Positions 35,567-46,447 of a stretch of DNA of 64,000 nt are shown here, one piece after another. This stretch comes from Diphasiastrum complanatum. Lineage: Eukaryota > Streptophyta > Lycopodiopsida > Lycopodiales > Lycopodiaceae. A program made the translations under genes and the position numbers. The stretch covers positions 10,591,335 to 10,655,334 of the forward strand of contig CM055100.1 in NCBI GenBank assembly GCA_029204225.1. Reading direction: 5' to 3'. The notes under the pieces are model-generated. The model did no database searches and was not told the DNA's origin. It saw nothing but the letters and a program-made list of their open reading frames with translations. Numbering within the stretch: position 1 is the first letter of the stretch; each line of letters opens with the position of its first letter.

Positions 35567-35815
35567 ATTGGCTTTCCCTGACAAAATGCTAACCCTACTA
35601 TTTTTGGGTCTAGATTCAAAGTACTCAACATTCGAATTTGAATCTACTCAAACTCGCCTTCTAACTTTCCCACACTTTCAAAAAGTATTTATTCAAATGA
35701 CATTTAGACTAATGAACTTTGAAAAGTCAATCTCTAAGTCTAAAAGCAAAGTTGGCCTCAATATGCCGAATATGGAAATATAGCAAATATGATCAAACTA
35801 GTCGAATCTTTCACA
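35172..35815 (-). repeat. Copia A 5' LTR
   Basis: TGTGAAGGATTTTAG...TTTCACA, 644 bp, directly right of a primer-binding site. A partial second copy of the same LTR starts at 32,636. Confidence 0.85.
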
Positions 35816-37342
35816 GGTCGTAGGATCCATATCAATGGTTGAGTCTTTTTTTAAGGTGGCTAGAAAGAGTTGAAAGGGAATGCACCTTTCAAATTCATTA
35901 AAAATCTTCAGGTTGAAATCCTGAAGTGGACTCGATATTTAAATTGGAATTCTTCATTAGGTAAACTTCAAAGCGAACTTCATTTTGCAAGGGCAATCTT
36001 TGGAGGCCTATCTTTGGCTAGAGGGCACCTTCTTTGGCCATATTTGGGCCAAAATGACCCCTAAAATTGGTCGCTTAGAGGAAAAGCGATTGCACAGAGT
36101 AGAGAGAATGGTGTTTCGGGGAGTTTTCATCACCAATCTATCATGCGAAGTGCGGATGACCTACTGATGGGCTACATTCGCTATTTGGGTACCGTAGGGC
36201 CAAATTTGGGGCAATGTTTGGCTGGTGAAACCTGCTACAGGGTGCTACAATGAGGCATTATCGCTTTTACTTACTCCTGACAGGGTAACAGGGTGTTTAG
36301 AAGCGGTAAATGTGGTATGGGGGTGAATGATAGCAGAAGTGTTTGGAGAAAGCTAGTATTGGCGATAAAAGTGCAGTTTGACAGTGTGACTACTCATCAT
36401 TGGCAACAATTTTGAGAGGGCAAGCAATCACAGGTGAGAGGTAGGCATGGTATGCCGGTTACAGGTGAAAAATTCTTGTGACTAGGTTCAACTCTTGAGA
36501 TTCGAACAAACCAACGTCAAGTGGCATTTTGGGGGAATGCTTGCACAGGCATGATCGGTAGTGACATTGTTGAGTCACGTTATAGTTGCATTGACACATG
36601 CATTTGTAGCTTGGAAATTTCTCGTTCGAAGGGAAATATGGGCTAGAGGTACACACATTTTGGCGATCACGGGTGATGGAAGTACGAGGTGGTGCCAGTT
36701 GAAAGCCATTGGGCAATATAGTGGACTTGCATTGGACGAGCTGTGTGTGGGACACATAGAGAATGAAGAATAGGTCAATAAGGGTGATACAGGTGGACAC
36801 TACAAGGTAGATGCTCAGATCTTTGAGATCAGAGATGACATGGGATACTTGATAGGAATGGACTACAGAATGACATGGGATGATCATCAGGGAGCGGCTA
36901 TCACAGATTAGACTTGAGTCATTGCATGGTGTATATTTGACATATATTGAGATATGTAATAACTGGAAATGCAAGGCCATGACTTGTGCATATCATGGAA
37001 ATATATGAGATAGCCAATGATTGATTGATCAGGGTACTTGCATGTTTCATTCTTTGCAATCTTTCATACCATACCCATGAAGTATATTAATTAAATACCT
37101 TTGTTGGTCTATGATGATCCTTTTTGTAGTTCGGGTATCTCTTGTCATTTCAATGCCAAGTAGATAATACATCGGCCCATAATTACTCATTTTAATTTTT
37201 TTGATAGCAATACTTTAGTTTTAGATAACAATTGATTCGAATGTTAATTATTAGAAAATCATTAATATAAAGTGCTAACATTGTTGGATTTCAAAGCTGA
37301 AGTGGAAACGAACTTTGTAATGAGCATCTTGAAATTGTAAAT
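35816..37342. other. No gene seen; flank between Copia A and Copia E
   Basis: Two long open frames here (one on each strand around 36,460-36,980) lack domains, and the minus-strand one is Cys/Ser/His-rich in a way typical of chance antisense frames. It may be the continuation of the old LTR element left of Copia A. Confidence 0.4.
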
Positions 37343-37995
37343 TGTAAAGGATTTCAAGTCATTCAAGATCCAATCCATGTCCCAAATCTTTGGTTACAAT
37401 AAGGAGCAAACCAACAATCCTGCCAATGTAGAAAAATCAGCATCTACATATACAATGAGATGCAAACTCTAAGAGATATTGATCAAACATGAACCAAAAC
37501 ATAAAATACGTTTGTTTCTGTACAATTATAGTATACTACTATATTTCACACGTGTAAAACCAAAAATAGCAATAAATGATTATTCTACACATAGAATTGC
37601 AAGATAACATCATGAGAGTGCACTGATGAGTAGTAGAACCCAAAGAGGACCATGTATAATAATAAAATGAGAGAGAGAAGATAGAAGATGTGTCTCTCCA
37701 CGAGTTACATCCTTTTATAGAGTGTCCAAACCCTATTTGGCCACTTGGCTTTCCCTCCAAAATGTAAACCCTACTATTTTTGGGTCTAGATTCAATGTAC
37801 CCAAAGTTCAAATTTGAATCCCTCTCAAACTCGACTACCAACTTTCCCACACTTTCAAAAAGTGTTTATTGAATGTATTTTAAACTAATATAACTTTGAA
37901 AAGTTTATCTCTAAGTCTAAAGTGAGTTTTGGCCTCTTATTGACAATTTACCAAAATATGACTAAACTAGACTAAACTAGTTGAAATCTCTCACA
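37343..37995 (-). repeat. Copia E 3' LTR
   Basis: Starts TGTAAAGGATTTC and ends CTCTCACA on the plus strand. The right side abuts the polypurine tract. It aligns with 44,706-45,115. Confidence 0.85.
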
Positions 37996-38164
37996 CTCCC
38001 TCTTCAACTAGTTTTGGCATAGTTTTGACAATAGAACTTTGATCCAACTTTATAATGATCTCCATCCTAAGTATAGATCTCCTTTCTAAGGTTCTAAAGT
38101 ATCTTTCATAATTGATATAGAGAATAGTGTCCAAATTGGATGCTTCACTATTTCTTACATCAAT

Positions 38165-39553
38165 TTAACACATCAAGATATAACTACAACATGAAGAACC
38201 AAATAGAATGTGAATGAAATGATTCCTCCATGCTTCAAACTTTGAACTCTCTGGAAAATTACAGCAACCAAACAATAAATGTGAGTGATGACCATTTGCT
38301 TGCTTGTCTCCTCCAACTTTGTCCTTTCTTGATATGTTTCCACCATAAAACTCCATGAATGAGCCTCCATCTCCATCTTGCCACAAGATATCATCAAACC
38401 TTGATGAGTTGGCCATGAATGAGTGACATAATGAGCCTCCAATATCTTCATTTCCATCAGCAAAATCAGCCAAGAATGCTAGTACAACTCCAACAATAGG
38501 ATATTGCAAGACAATGTAGCTAGTTTGTCCATATCTTGACAATTTGCACACATCCACATGAAATAGCTCAAATATGAGATAGAACAAGTAAAGTAAACTT
38601 GAACAACACTTCCTTGCTTCTATTTTGACCTTACTTGAGTCTTCACACACCTGCAAAAATAGATCCAAAACATCTTTTCCAAATGACCCTCCTTTGATGC
38701 TCTTGACTAGCTCCAAATTGCCACCTTTCCTTTTGTGTTGTTGAAGCCCTTTGAGACCAACCTCTTGATCTTCCTCTTGACCATCAAAGTCATTGAACAA
38801 ACTTTGTTTTCCAGATCCATTACTTGCTTTTCTAGTATGAAAACCATGATAACCAATATCCACTTGCATAACATCATCTACACCAGAAGATTTTCCAAAA
38901 CATGTGAGTAAAGCAAAGTGAGTCGCTTCCACTTGCTTACCTTTCTCTTGATCATAAAAGATATCAAAGATATGAATATCTTCAGACCTTAACCTCTGAA
39001 AATACTCCCTCTCAAACATATGACCTAGATCCAACAAGATCTCATCAATGCTTGATCTCGATCTTCCATAAAGGTTAGTGAGAACAATGTCACCAATGTC
39101 ACCATCATAAATCAAAAGATAGATTCCAAACTTTCCATCCAACATGAAGTAGAGTAGGTGAAGATGATTGTCAAACCTAATAGATCCAACCCTCTTGAGT
39201 CCATAAAAAACCTCAATAAGCTCACCAATGAGATCTCCCTTGACTTGAAGAAATTGCCTCTCGATTTGCTCCATGTAGTCTTCTCCAACCAACCTTTTGC
39301 CATCTTGATCATGAGTGATCAATTCACAATCATAGAATCCTTTGAGTTGATGAAGAGATGTGAGATCCATGTCTTGGATCTTCCCAAGAACCAATCTTCC
39401 ATTGCTCTTTCCTTCATAAGACTCCCTCTTAATGATTGCATCATAAGAAGTAGAAACCTCAAAAACATTAGAAGCCATGAAAAAAATGATTAGTACCTTC
39501 AACATAAGGATGACTGAAATACTCTCTTTTTTTAAACAAGAACTTCTACTCAA
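38165..39553 (-). CDS. Unrecognised open frame of 462 codons in Copia E
   Basis: An uninterrupted minus-strand frame of about 1.4 kb in a neighbourhood where almost every other element frame is broken. The frame opens at TTG; the first ATG lies 16 codons in. The protein has an N-terminal hydrophobic stretch (LKVLIIFF), a hydrophilic middle with VGSIRFDNHLHLLYFMLDG and an acidic NDFDGQEEDQE region, and hydrophobic segments near the C-terminus (CCSSLLYLFYLIFELF and IVGVVLAFLADFAD). I recognise no family. In-frame sense continues upstream to about 39,670 with one stop. It takes the place of pol in Copia E, so it may be a captured host sequence or an accessory frame. Confidence 0.4.
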   Translation of the reverse strand: MSRSSCLKKESISVILMLKVLIIFFMASNVFEVSTSYDAIIKRESYEGKSNGRLVLGKIQDMDLTSLHQLKGFYDCELITHDQDGKRLVGEDYMEQIERQFLQVKGDLIGELIEVFYGLKRVGSIRFDNHLHLLYFMLDGKFGIYLLIYDGDIGDIVLTNLYGRSRSSIDEILLDLGHMFEREYFQRLRSEDIHIFDIFYDQEKGKQVEATHFALLTCFGKSSGVDDVMQVDIGYHGFHTRKASNGSGKQSLFNDFDGQEEDQEVGLKGLQQHKRKGGNLELVKSIKGGSFGKDVLDLFLQVCEDSSKVKIEARKCCSSLLYLFYLIFELFHVDVCKLSRYGQTSYIVLQYPIVGVVLAFLADFADGNEDIGGSLCHSFMANSSRFDDILWQDGDGGSFMEFYGGNISRKDKVGGDKQANGHHSHLLFGCCNFPESSKFEAWRNHFIHILFGSSCCSYILMC

Positions 39554-40321
39554 TGTTTAAGGTAATGACTCATATGATAATGATTCTTCCTCACTATCAT
39601 TCACAATGACATCATTCAAAGTACCTCCTACTTTGAGCTCTTCACATACTTCTCTTCTTCTTGACTTGTGACTATTGTGAAAGAGTTCAGATCCTTAAGA
39701 TCCAATCTACTTGAATGATCTTTGGTTAGAAAGAGAAAACTACCAATCTCACTAATGTAGAAAAATCAACATTTACACACAATTTGAGATGCAAACACTA
39801 ATAGAACTTGATCAAACTTGAATGAAATGATTATTTACTATTGTTGTCTGTACAAAACCAGCAAGCTACTGTATTTTACACGTGTGGATCCAAAAATAAC
39901 AAATATAGATCATTCTACACATAGAATTGCAAGCAATCACCAAGATAGTGCACCAATGGATAGTAGAACCCAAGAGAACCATGTATAAGGACGAAATGAG
40001 ATAGAGAAGAGAGAATATCACTCTCTCCATGAGTTACATCCTTTTATAACAGGTCCAAGCCCTATTTGGCAACTTGGCTTTCCCACCAAAATGCTTACCC
40101 TACTAATATTGGGCCTAGATTCAATGTACCTAACTATTCAAATTGAATCTACTCAAACTCGCATTTTAACTTTCCCACACTTTCAAAAAGTGTTTATTCA
40201 AATGAAATTTAGACTGTTGAACTTTGAAAAGTCAACCTCTAAGTCTAAAACAAGTTTTGGCCTCAATATGCCAAATATGAAAATATTGCAAAATGTGAGG
40301 AAACAAGTTGAATCTTTCACA

Positions 40322-41302
40322 CTCCCTCTTCAACTAGTTTTAGCATAGACTTTGATAATACTCCAAGTGAAGTCCTATGATTCATGAACAAGTCTTTTCC
40401 CAATGCTTTGGTGAAGATATCAGCTACACATTCCCTTGAAGACACATGTTGAAGCTTCACCTCCTTTGCAATGACTCGCTCCCTCACAAAATGATATTGT
40501 ATCTCAATATGCTTGCTCCTAGCATGAAAGATAGGATTGGATGCCATTCTTTGGGCTGATTGATTGTCACAAAAGGTCATTGGGCTCTCTGAAAAATCCA
40601 ACAAGTGAAGATCCTTGATCATCCTCTGGTCCATACCATCTCCTTTGTGCAATGTGTAAGAGCTTTGTACTCGGCCTCACTAGATGACAATGACATAGTG
40701 GCTTGTTTCTTTGACATCCATGATATAGCTCCATCACCTATGAAAATACAATAAGCACTAATGGATTTCCTATCCATTACATCTCCAGCATAGTCCGAAT
40801 CTAAAAATCCAAAAATATTAGGTGATGAATTCTCATACAATATGCCAAAATCTTGAGTTCCAATGATGTACCTCAAAACTCGCCTTCCTAGCTTCCAATG
40901 CTCCTCACTAGGATCTTGCATGAATTGACTCAATCTTCCAACAAAATAGTTTAGATCAGGTCTAGTAATGGTGAGATAGATGAGTGAACCAACTAGCTTC
41001 CTATAGAGAGTAATGTCCTCAAAGGATCTTTCATTACCTCTTATAGTTAGCTTTACATGAGACTCCATAGGTGTATCAATAGCTTTTGCATCTACCATAT
41101 GAAATCTTTCTAGAATAGAATTAGCATACTTTTCTTGACAAATGCAAGTAGATTGAGAAGATCTAATGACTTCTATTCCTAAAATGTAATGCAAATTACC
41201 AAGATCATGCACCTCAAACTCCTTCTTAAGAGCATTCTTGATATCCTCCACATCTTGATTATCTCCACCACTCAAGATGATATCATCCACATAGATTAGC
41301 AA
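40322..41302 (-). pseudogene. Copia D partial reverse transcriptase and RNase H
   Basis: Opens at the active-site block (LIYVDDIILSGG at about 41,270-41,300) and continues through SLIYLTITRPDLNY to the RNase H with DSDYAGD, SSSEAEYKAL and ADIFTKAL. One frame change lies near 40,630. Everything upstream of YVDD is missing. Confidence 0.85.
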
Positions 41303-41319
41303 GATGGTAATATCATTTC

Positions 41320-41976
41320 CAGCAAACTTTTGGTTTTGCCCTTGAATTTGCCCTTTGTGAACATAGCATCCTCTTAAAGTGTCGATGTAGAACCACCTCT
41401 TGCTTGAAGCCTATATTCCTCATTGATCAAGATCTCTTGAAGATCCATCAAACTTGGCAAAGTCTTTTGAATTGCAATACTTTGAACAATAATAGCATGA
41501 ACATCCAACAAGCCATTAAGAATCACTTGAATAAGCTCTCCTTCCTTAATGCTTTCATCTATGCAAGCTAACTCATCATTCGGTCCTTTCATTCTCAAAA
41601 CAAAAGTACTTGGACTTTCTTCATTCTTTTGCAAACAAGAAAAGATTTGCCTTCTTAGAGTCAGCACTCTAGAAGTCGACTTGGATTCATAAAGCTTCTT
41701 CAATGAATTCCAAGCTTCCAAAGATGATGTGCACTTACCAACTTCCTTTAGAAGTTCATTGGTAACATTCATCTTTATCATGTGTAGAGCATTCTTGGCC
41801 CTCTTGTCATACCTCAATTGATCTTATTGTGTTGCTGATCTCTCCTCCAAACCTACAACAATATCCAAAACATCATTCATCTCAAGAAGTGACTCCATCC
41901 TCACTTTCCACAATGAATAGTTACTTGAGGTAAGCCTATCATTGGCTTCCAACATGACTCCAATTGAGGTTGCCAT
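41320..41976 (-). pseudogene. Copia D gag
   Basis: ATG at 41,976, with a break near 41,820. Then an open stretch (41,374-41,817) carries the UBN2-type gag domain (TNELLKEVGKCTSSLEAW ... TLPSLMDLQEILINEEYR). It ends before the zinc knuckle, where the sequence jumps into reverse transcriptase near 41,320. Confidence 0.8.
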
Positions 41977-42594
41977 GTAGCAATGACCTGATCTTCTCTT
42001 TCAACCTGCTTCAATGCACAAGCCACTCATTTGAACAACAACAAACGCTTTCAAAAGAAATCACCAAGATTTGAAACTCTCTCACAAATTCTCTTCTAGC
42101 ACTTATCCAAGCAAATCAACACATAGAATTATGGAATCTTGATCAACCTATGATCTATCCTCAATCTAATTACTTTTGCCACTTCCTAAGATTGAAACAC
42201 ACTCAAATGAGGTCCAGCAACCTCACTATCTAGAGATCCAATCAAAATTAGGGTTTTGACAAAATCACAAAAAATTGACTATTTCAAATCTACATGCAAA
42301 TGCTGAAAATTTGATATGCAATCTATAAGCCACCACTTAGGCTAAACCAATGATCCAAAATTGGCCAAATCCAGTATGTGAACTCAAAAATCAGAATTGA
42401 ACAAGTATATTGACCTATTTAGTATTTTGATCTACAAAAGATCCAATCTACAAAAGCAAAAAATCCGATTTTGGTGTAGAATCCTCTCTAGCATGCTCTA
42501 GACTTGATATCTTCACCAAATCATTGATAGATCTGATTTCCTCCTTCATAATCTGAAACACAAGCTCTAATACCATGTGAAAGATTTTGGATCC

Positions 42595-42890
42595 TTAAAA
42601 TTTCTTGGACTCATCACAAAACAATGTAGAAGAACCATCTCCTTCATGAATGCACCTAGCAACACCTTTTGACATATGATCAAAGAAATCATTAACAACA
42701 ATCTTTTTCAAGGAAGAACCTTCACCACCATTGATGAAGTTAGCTCTTTCCTTACCTTTTGAATGCTTGCACTTGCCATGAAGAACCATTGAAACACCAT
42801 CATTATCCTCAAGACTAGCCAAGTTAGCACAAAGATGAACATCTCCAAGAAGCATATTAGATCTTGACCTAGATCTAGCATAAGGAAGAT
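42595..42890 (-). pseudogene. Unrecognised part of Copia E next to gag
   Basis: A minus-strand frame with KGVARCIHEGDGSS. No domain is recognised. It may be the upstream part of the same unknown sequence as 38,165-39,553, cut by Copia D. Confidence 0.3.
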
Positions 42891-44145
42891 TTTTAGACTT
42901 TGCATAAGATCCCGAATCTTATGGATGCTAAAAGGTAACTTTGGAAAGTTGAGACAAATATCTTTTTCCATTCCATCCTTTTTGTTAGCCATAACAAAAG
43001 CATCAAGCTTGAAAAGTCTACCTTGTCTATTGCCCCTAGAAACCAAGATTTCTTCCTTTGTAATGAAGCAAGAATCACCACCAAACTTTACCATGTATCC
43101 TTTCTCTATCATTTGACCAACACTTAGCAAATTCTTTGAAAGTGAAGGAATGTAAAGAACACCATCAAGTCTTGATTTCCTATTAGTAGAGAGACAAATA
43201 GGAACTGAACCAATACCTTCAATCACATACTCACCACCATTGGCCATGTGAATTGCTTTCTTGGCTTCATCATAAGTGACCAAAGGACTTGAAGAATATA
43301 TCAATAGAGAATCACCACCACCTAGATCCTCATCATTAGTAGTAAAGTTGATTTTCTTGCTACCTTCATCTCTTTGCTTCTTCAAACATTCATTTGCAAA
43401 ATGCCCTTTGATTCCACAATAAAAGCATTTCAACTTTGACTTATCTTTCTTTTTGCCAAAAGAAGAAGTCTCACCTTGATCTTTCCCTTTAGACCACTTG
43501 CCTTTGCCTTTGCCCTTGAACATGCCTTTGATGAACATAGCATCCTCTTCATAATGAGATGTCGATGTAGATCCACCTCCTCTTGATTGAAGCCTATACT
43601 CCTCATTCACCAAGATCTCTTGAAAATCCACAATACTTGGCAAAGTCTTTTGAATAGAAAAACTTTGAACAAGATTAGCATGATCATCCAACAAGCCATT
43701 ATGTATAACTTGAACAAGTTCTACCTCCTTAATGCTTTCATCAATACATGCTAACTCATCATTGAATGCTTTAACCCACAAAACAAAAGCATGAGTACTC
43801 TCTTCCTTCTTTTGCAAACTTTGAAAGATTTGCCTCCTAAGAGTAAGCACTCTTGATGTAGACTTGGATTCATAAAGCTTCTTCAAAGCTTCCCAAGCCT
43901 CCAAAGATGATGTGCACTTACCAACTTCCTTGAGAAGTTCATTGGTAACATTCATCTTAATCATGTGTAGAGCTTTCTTTGCTCTCTTGTCATACCTCAC
44001 TTGATCTTGAGGTGCTTGAGGCCTCTCCTCCACACCTGAACTCATTCATCTCCAAAAAGGACTCCATCCTCACCTTCCAAGTAGAATAGGTGATTGAGGT
44101 AAGCCTATCATTGCTCTCCAACATAAAGCCTCCATTTGTAGCCAT
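42708..44145 (-). pseudogene. Copia E gag, zinc knuckle and protease remnant
   Basis: ATG at 44,145, a frame change near 44,040, then a 445-codon open frame. Domains in order: UBN2-type gag (to about 43,600), a basic Gly/Lys stretch, the zinc knuckle CFYCGIKGHFANEC (about 43,390-43,430), a protease-like region that keeps GVLYIPSLSKNLLSVG (about 43,110-43,160) but lacks the DSGAS active site, and the beginning of the pre-integrase region. The last part is not Copia-like. It is the best preserved gag of this family in the window. Confidence 0.8.
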
Positions 44146-44705
44146 GTTGAAGTGACCTGATCTTTTTCTTTTAACCTGTTCCAATGCACAAAGCACTCTC
44201 TTGAATGTCAACAAATGAACTCAAGAAGAAATCACAAAGATATGGAACCTCTCAAATCTCTTCTAGCACTCTAACTAGAAAATCAACACATAGAATAGTG
44301 AAATCTTGATCAACCTATGATCTATCATGAATCTAATGATTCTTTCCACTTAACCTCACAAACTAGAGATCCAATCAAAATTAGACAAAATCACAAAAAA
44401 TTGAATATCTCAAATTCTACATGCAATTTTTAAAAACTTGATATATCTTCTTGTAGACTCCAATGAGATCTTCCTAATGCACCAAAAATCGTCTAGATCC
44501 AATAAACCAAGTGTGAAATCGGAATTGATCAAGTATATAATCCTATATTGAGTTTTGACCAACAAAAGATCCAATCTACATATGCAAAAATGCTGATTTT
44601 TTAGTAAAAATCAATCTAGCATGCTCTAGCATTGGTAACTCCTCCAAATCCTTGCTAAAGATGGCTGATCCTTTCATAACCTGAAACACAAGAGCTCTGA
44701 TACCA

Positions 44706-45115
44706 TGTGAAGGATTTCAGATCATTCAAGATCCAATCCATGTCCCAAATCTTTGGTTACAATAAGGAGCAAACCAACAATCCTGCCAATGTAGAAAAAT
44801 CAGCATCTACATACAAAATGAGATGCAAACTCTAAGAGATATTGATCAAACATGAACCAAAACATAAAATATGTTTGTTGTCTGTACAATTACAGTACCC
44901 TACTGTATTTCACACGTGTGGAGCCAAAAATAGCAATAAATGATTCAAACTCGACTACCAGCTTTCCCACACTTTCAAAAAGTGTTTATTGAATGTATTT
45001 TAAACTAATATAACTTCAAAAATTTTATCTCTAAGTCTAAAATGAGTTTTGGCCTCTTATTGACAATTTACCAAAATATGACTAAACTAGACTAAACTAG
45101 CTGAAATCTCTCACA
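44706..45115 (-). repeat. Copia E 5' LTR, internally deleted
   Basis: TGTGAAGGATTTCAG...TCTCACA. Compared with 37,343-37,995 it lacks a segment between TGATT (about 44,944) and CAAACTCGAC. Confidence 0.85.
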
Positions 45116-45287
45116 TAAATCATCAAAAATCTAAAAAATTGCAAAAGATATGCACAAAAGATTGAAGTCTATTTTGACTCTTGAGTATCGAAACTGATTT
45201 TGATCCTCGACGGATCTTATGTTGACCCAGAAACTATTTTGATATGACACCTATTTTGACTTGGCACCTATTTTGACCTGGCACTTA

Positions 45288-45338
45288 TGTTGATATTGTC
45301 AACTGTTTCGACTCACATCGCGCTCAAAGGACGATATT
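45288..45338 (+). repeat. Copia H LTR, left piece
   Basis: TGTTGATATTGTCAACTG at 45,288 looks like an LTR start. The sequence is interrupted at ATATT by Copia F and would resume at 51,163. The full LTR would be about 545 bp. This is inferred from the way the ATATT duplication joins the two parts. Confidence 0.5.
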
Positions 45339-46062
45339 TGTGAAGATTATTAAAATATTATCTTCCAATCTTGAGTTTGGGATCATGTCCATGATAATTT
45401 CCACTAGATTTCATATTGTACATGTAAGGAGTGTGAATTGAGCACATATCCTTCTAGTGTAGCTCGGATTTGAGTTAGATAGGTTCAATTATAATGACAT
45501 GCAGATGTTTTGATAGCATGCAAAGTCTTATTGTATGCATGCAAGCCACATGCAATCAGTGCATGCAACATGCAAAGTAGTTTCTGTGATCTACATATGT
45601 CTAGGAAATTTTATGTGCTGACATGCAGTACATGCACCATACATGCATGCAGTTACACATGTGGATCTCTGATAGGTGAATTAGTTCAGTTAAGTGGACT
45701 TTCCATGCAACTCCACTGTAGGAATTCGAGTCTCTCATGTAGGAAAAGCTAGGCATGTTTTGCCTTATTGTGAATATTGAGGGGTGTTTTGGACTCATTC
45801 TCTCTCTACCTGAGTTTTCTATGTATTATTTTCTCTCTCTACCCTAGAGCAGCCTCTTTTTCCCATACTGAACACTTAGAATTATTTCTAACATTCATTT
45901 CTCATAGTGAAGAGTTAGATTTTTTCATCAGATGTATGTCATTGTGCTCTTGCCTTAGATTTTTCAAGCATATTGTTCTTTGATTTATCTTGTGCAATCA
46001 CAACACCTCAGTAAGATCATATAGGGTGTGTGGTGAAGCTCACACGTGCTAAAAACTTCACA
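45339..46062 (+). repeat. Copia F 5' LTR
   Basis: 724 bp, rich in CATGCA/TGCATG words (45,500-45,660). Ends CTTCACA before the primer-binding site. Confidence 0.92.
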
Positions 46063-46447
46063 TGGTATTAGAGCTTCATGCTTTGAAGAGGTGAGGGTGT
46101 ATACATCAGATCATCAATGTTTTTGCTTGTAGGAATTCGAATTTTGGAGAAGGATTCAAATTCGCTGAGAAACAAGCAATATGTGGATCATAATGGATCA
46201 AATCAAGGCTGATCTGATCCAGTAGAGCTCTCATAGACTTCTTGCTTGCATGTGCTTCTTCTTTTGTGACTAAAGCAAGATCCAAATTCAAGATAGATTG
46301 ATTTTCTGTATTGAGAATTTGTTCTCACATCTGTTGCTAGATTTCATAGGGTGGATCAACATCTGTGTTAGATCCTAGATTGAGATAGCAAGCAATATTC
46401 TTTGTGACTCCATTTTTTTATCATTACTAGAATTTCTCACCAAGAAG

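Larger units (their letters stand above)
20461..35815 (-). mobile_element. Copia A, nested host of Gypsy B
   Basis: Minus-strand Ty1/Copia element. 3' LTR at 20,461-21,099 (639 bp), 5' LTR at 35,172-35,815 (644 bp), with a TGTGAA...TTCACA type of end. On the minus strand the polypurine tract GAAGAGGGAGTG abuts the 3' LTR. The primer-binding site (complement of CTCTGATACCA) lies at about 35,161 and again at 32,625 in the duplicated copy. Own coding sequence runs from 23,902 down to 21,100. Gypsy B is inserted in the untranslated leader. The outer flanks GGCCA (20,456-20,460) and GGTCG (35,816-35,820) match only partly, so no clean target duplication is seen. Confidence 0.85.
39676..42597 (-). 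mobile_element. Copia D, deletion derivative inside Copia E
   Basis: Minus-strand element with a full 3' LTR at 39,676-40,321 (646 bp). A primer-binding site (CTCTAATACCA on the plus strand) ends at 42,575, followed by only about 22 bp of 5' LTR (42,576-42,597) before sequence of Copia E resumes. The interior joins gag directly to the second half of reverse transcriptase. It is closely related to Copia A. Confidence 0.75.
37343..45115 (-). mobile_element. Copia E, gag plus unrecognised open frame, host of Copia D
   Basis: Minus-strand element with 3' LTR at 37,343-37,995 (653 bp), 5' LTR at 44,706-45,115 (410 bp, lacking about 240 internal bp) and a perfect TAAAT target duplication (37,338-37,342 and 45,116-45,120). 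The primer-binding site (complement of GCTCTGATACCA) ends at 44,705. Gag and the start of the pre-integrase region are present, then reverse transcriptase and integrase are replaced by unrelated sequence with a long open frame. Copia D is inserted near the junction. Confidence 0.85.

Noticed and set aside
20456-35820. GGCCA/GGTCG as the target duplication of Copia A
   Set aside because: Only three of five bases agree. The outer border may have been altered by the tandem duplication or recombination.
36459-36980. 173-codon minus-strand open frame
   Set aside because: No domain, and composition rich in Cys, Ser and His. It looks like chance in the flank between two elements.
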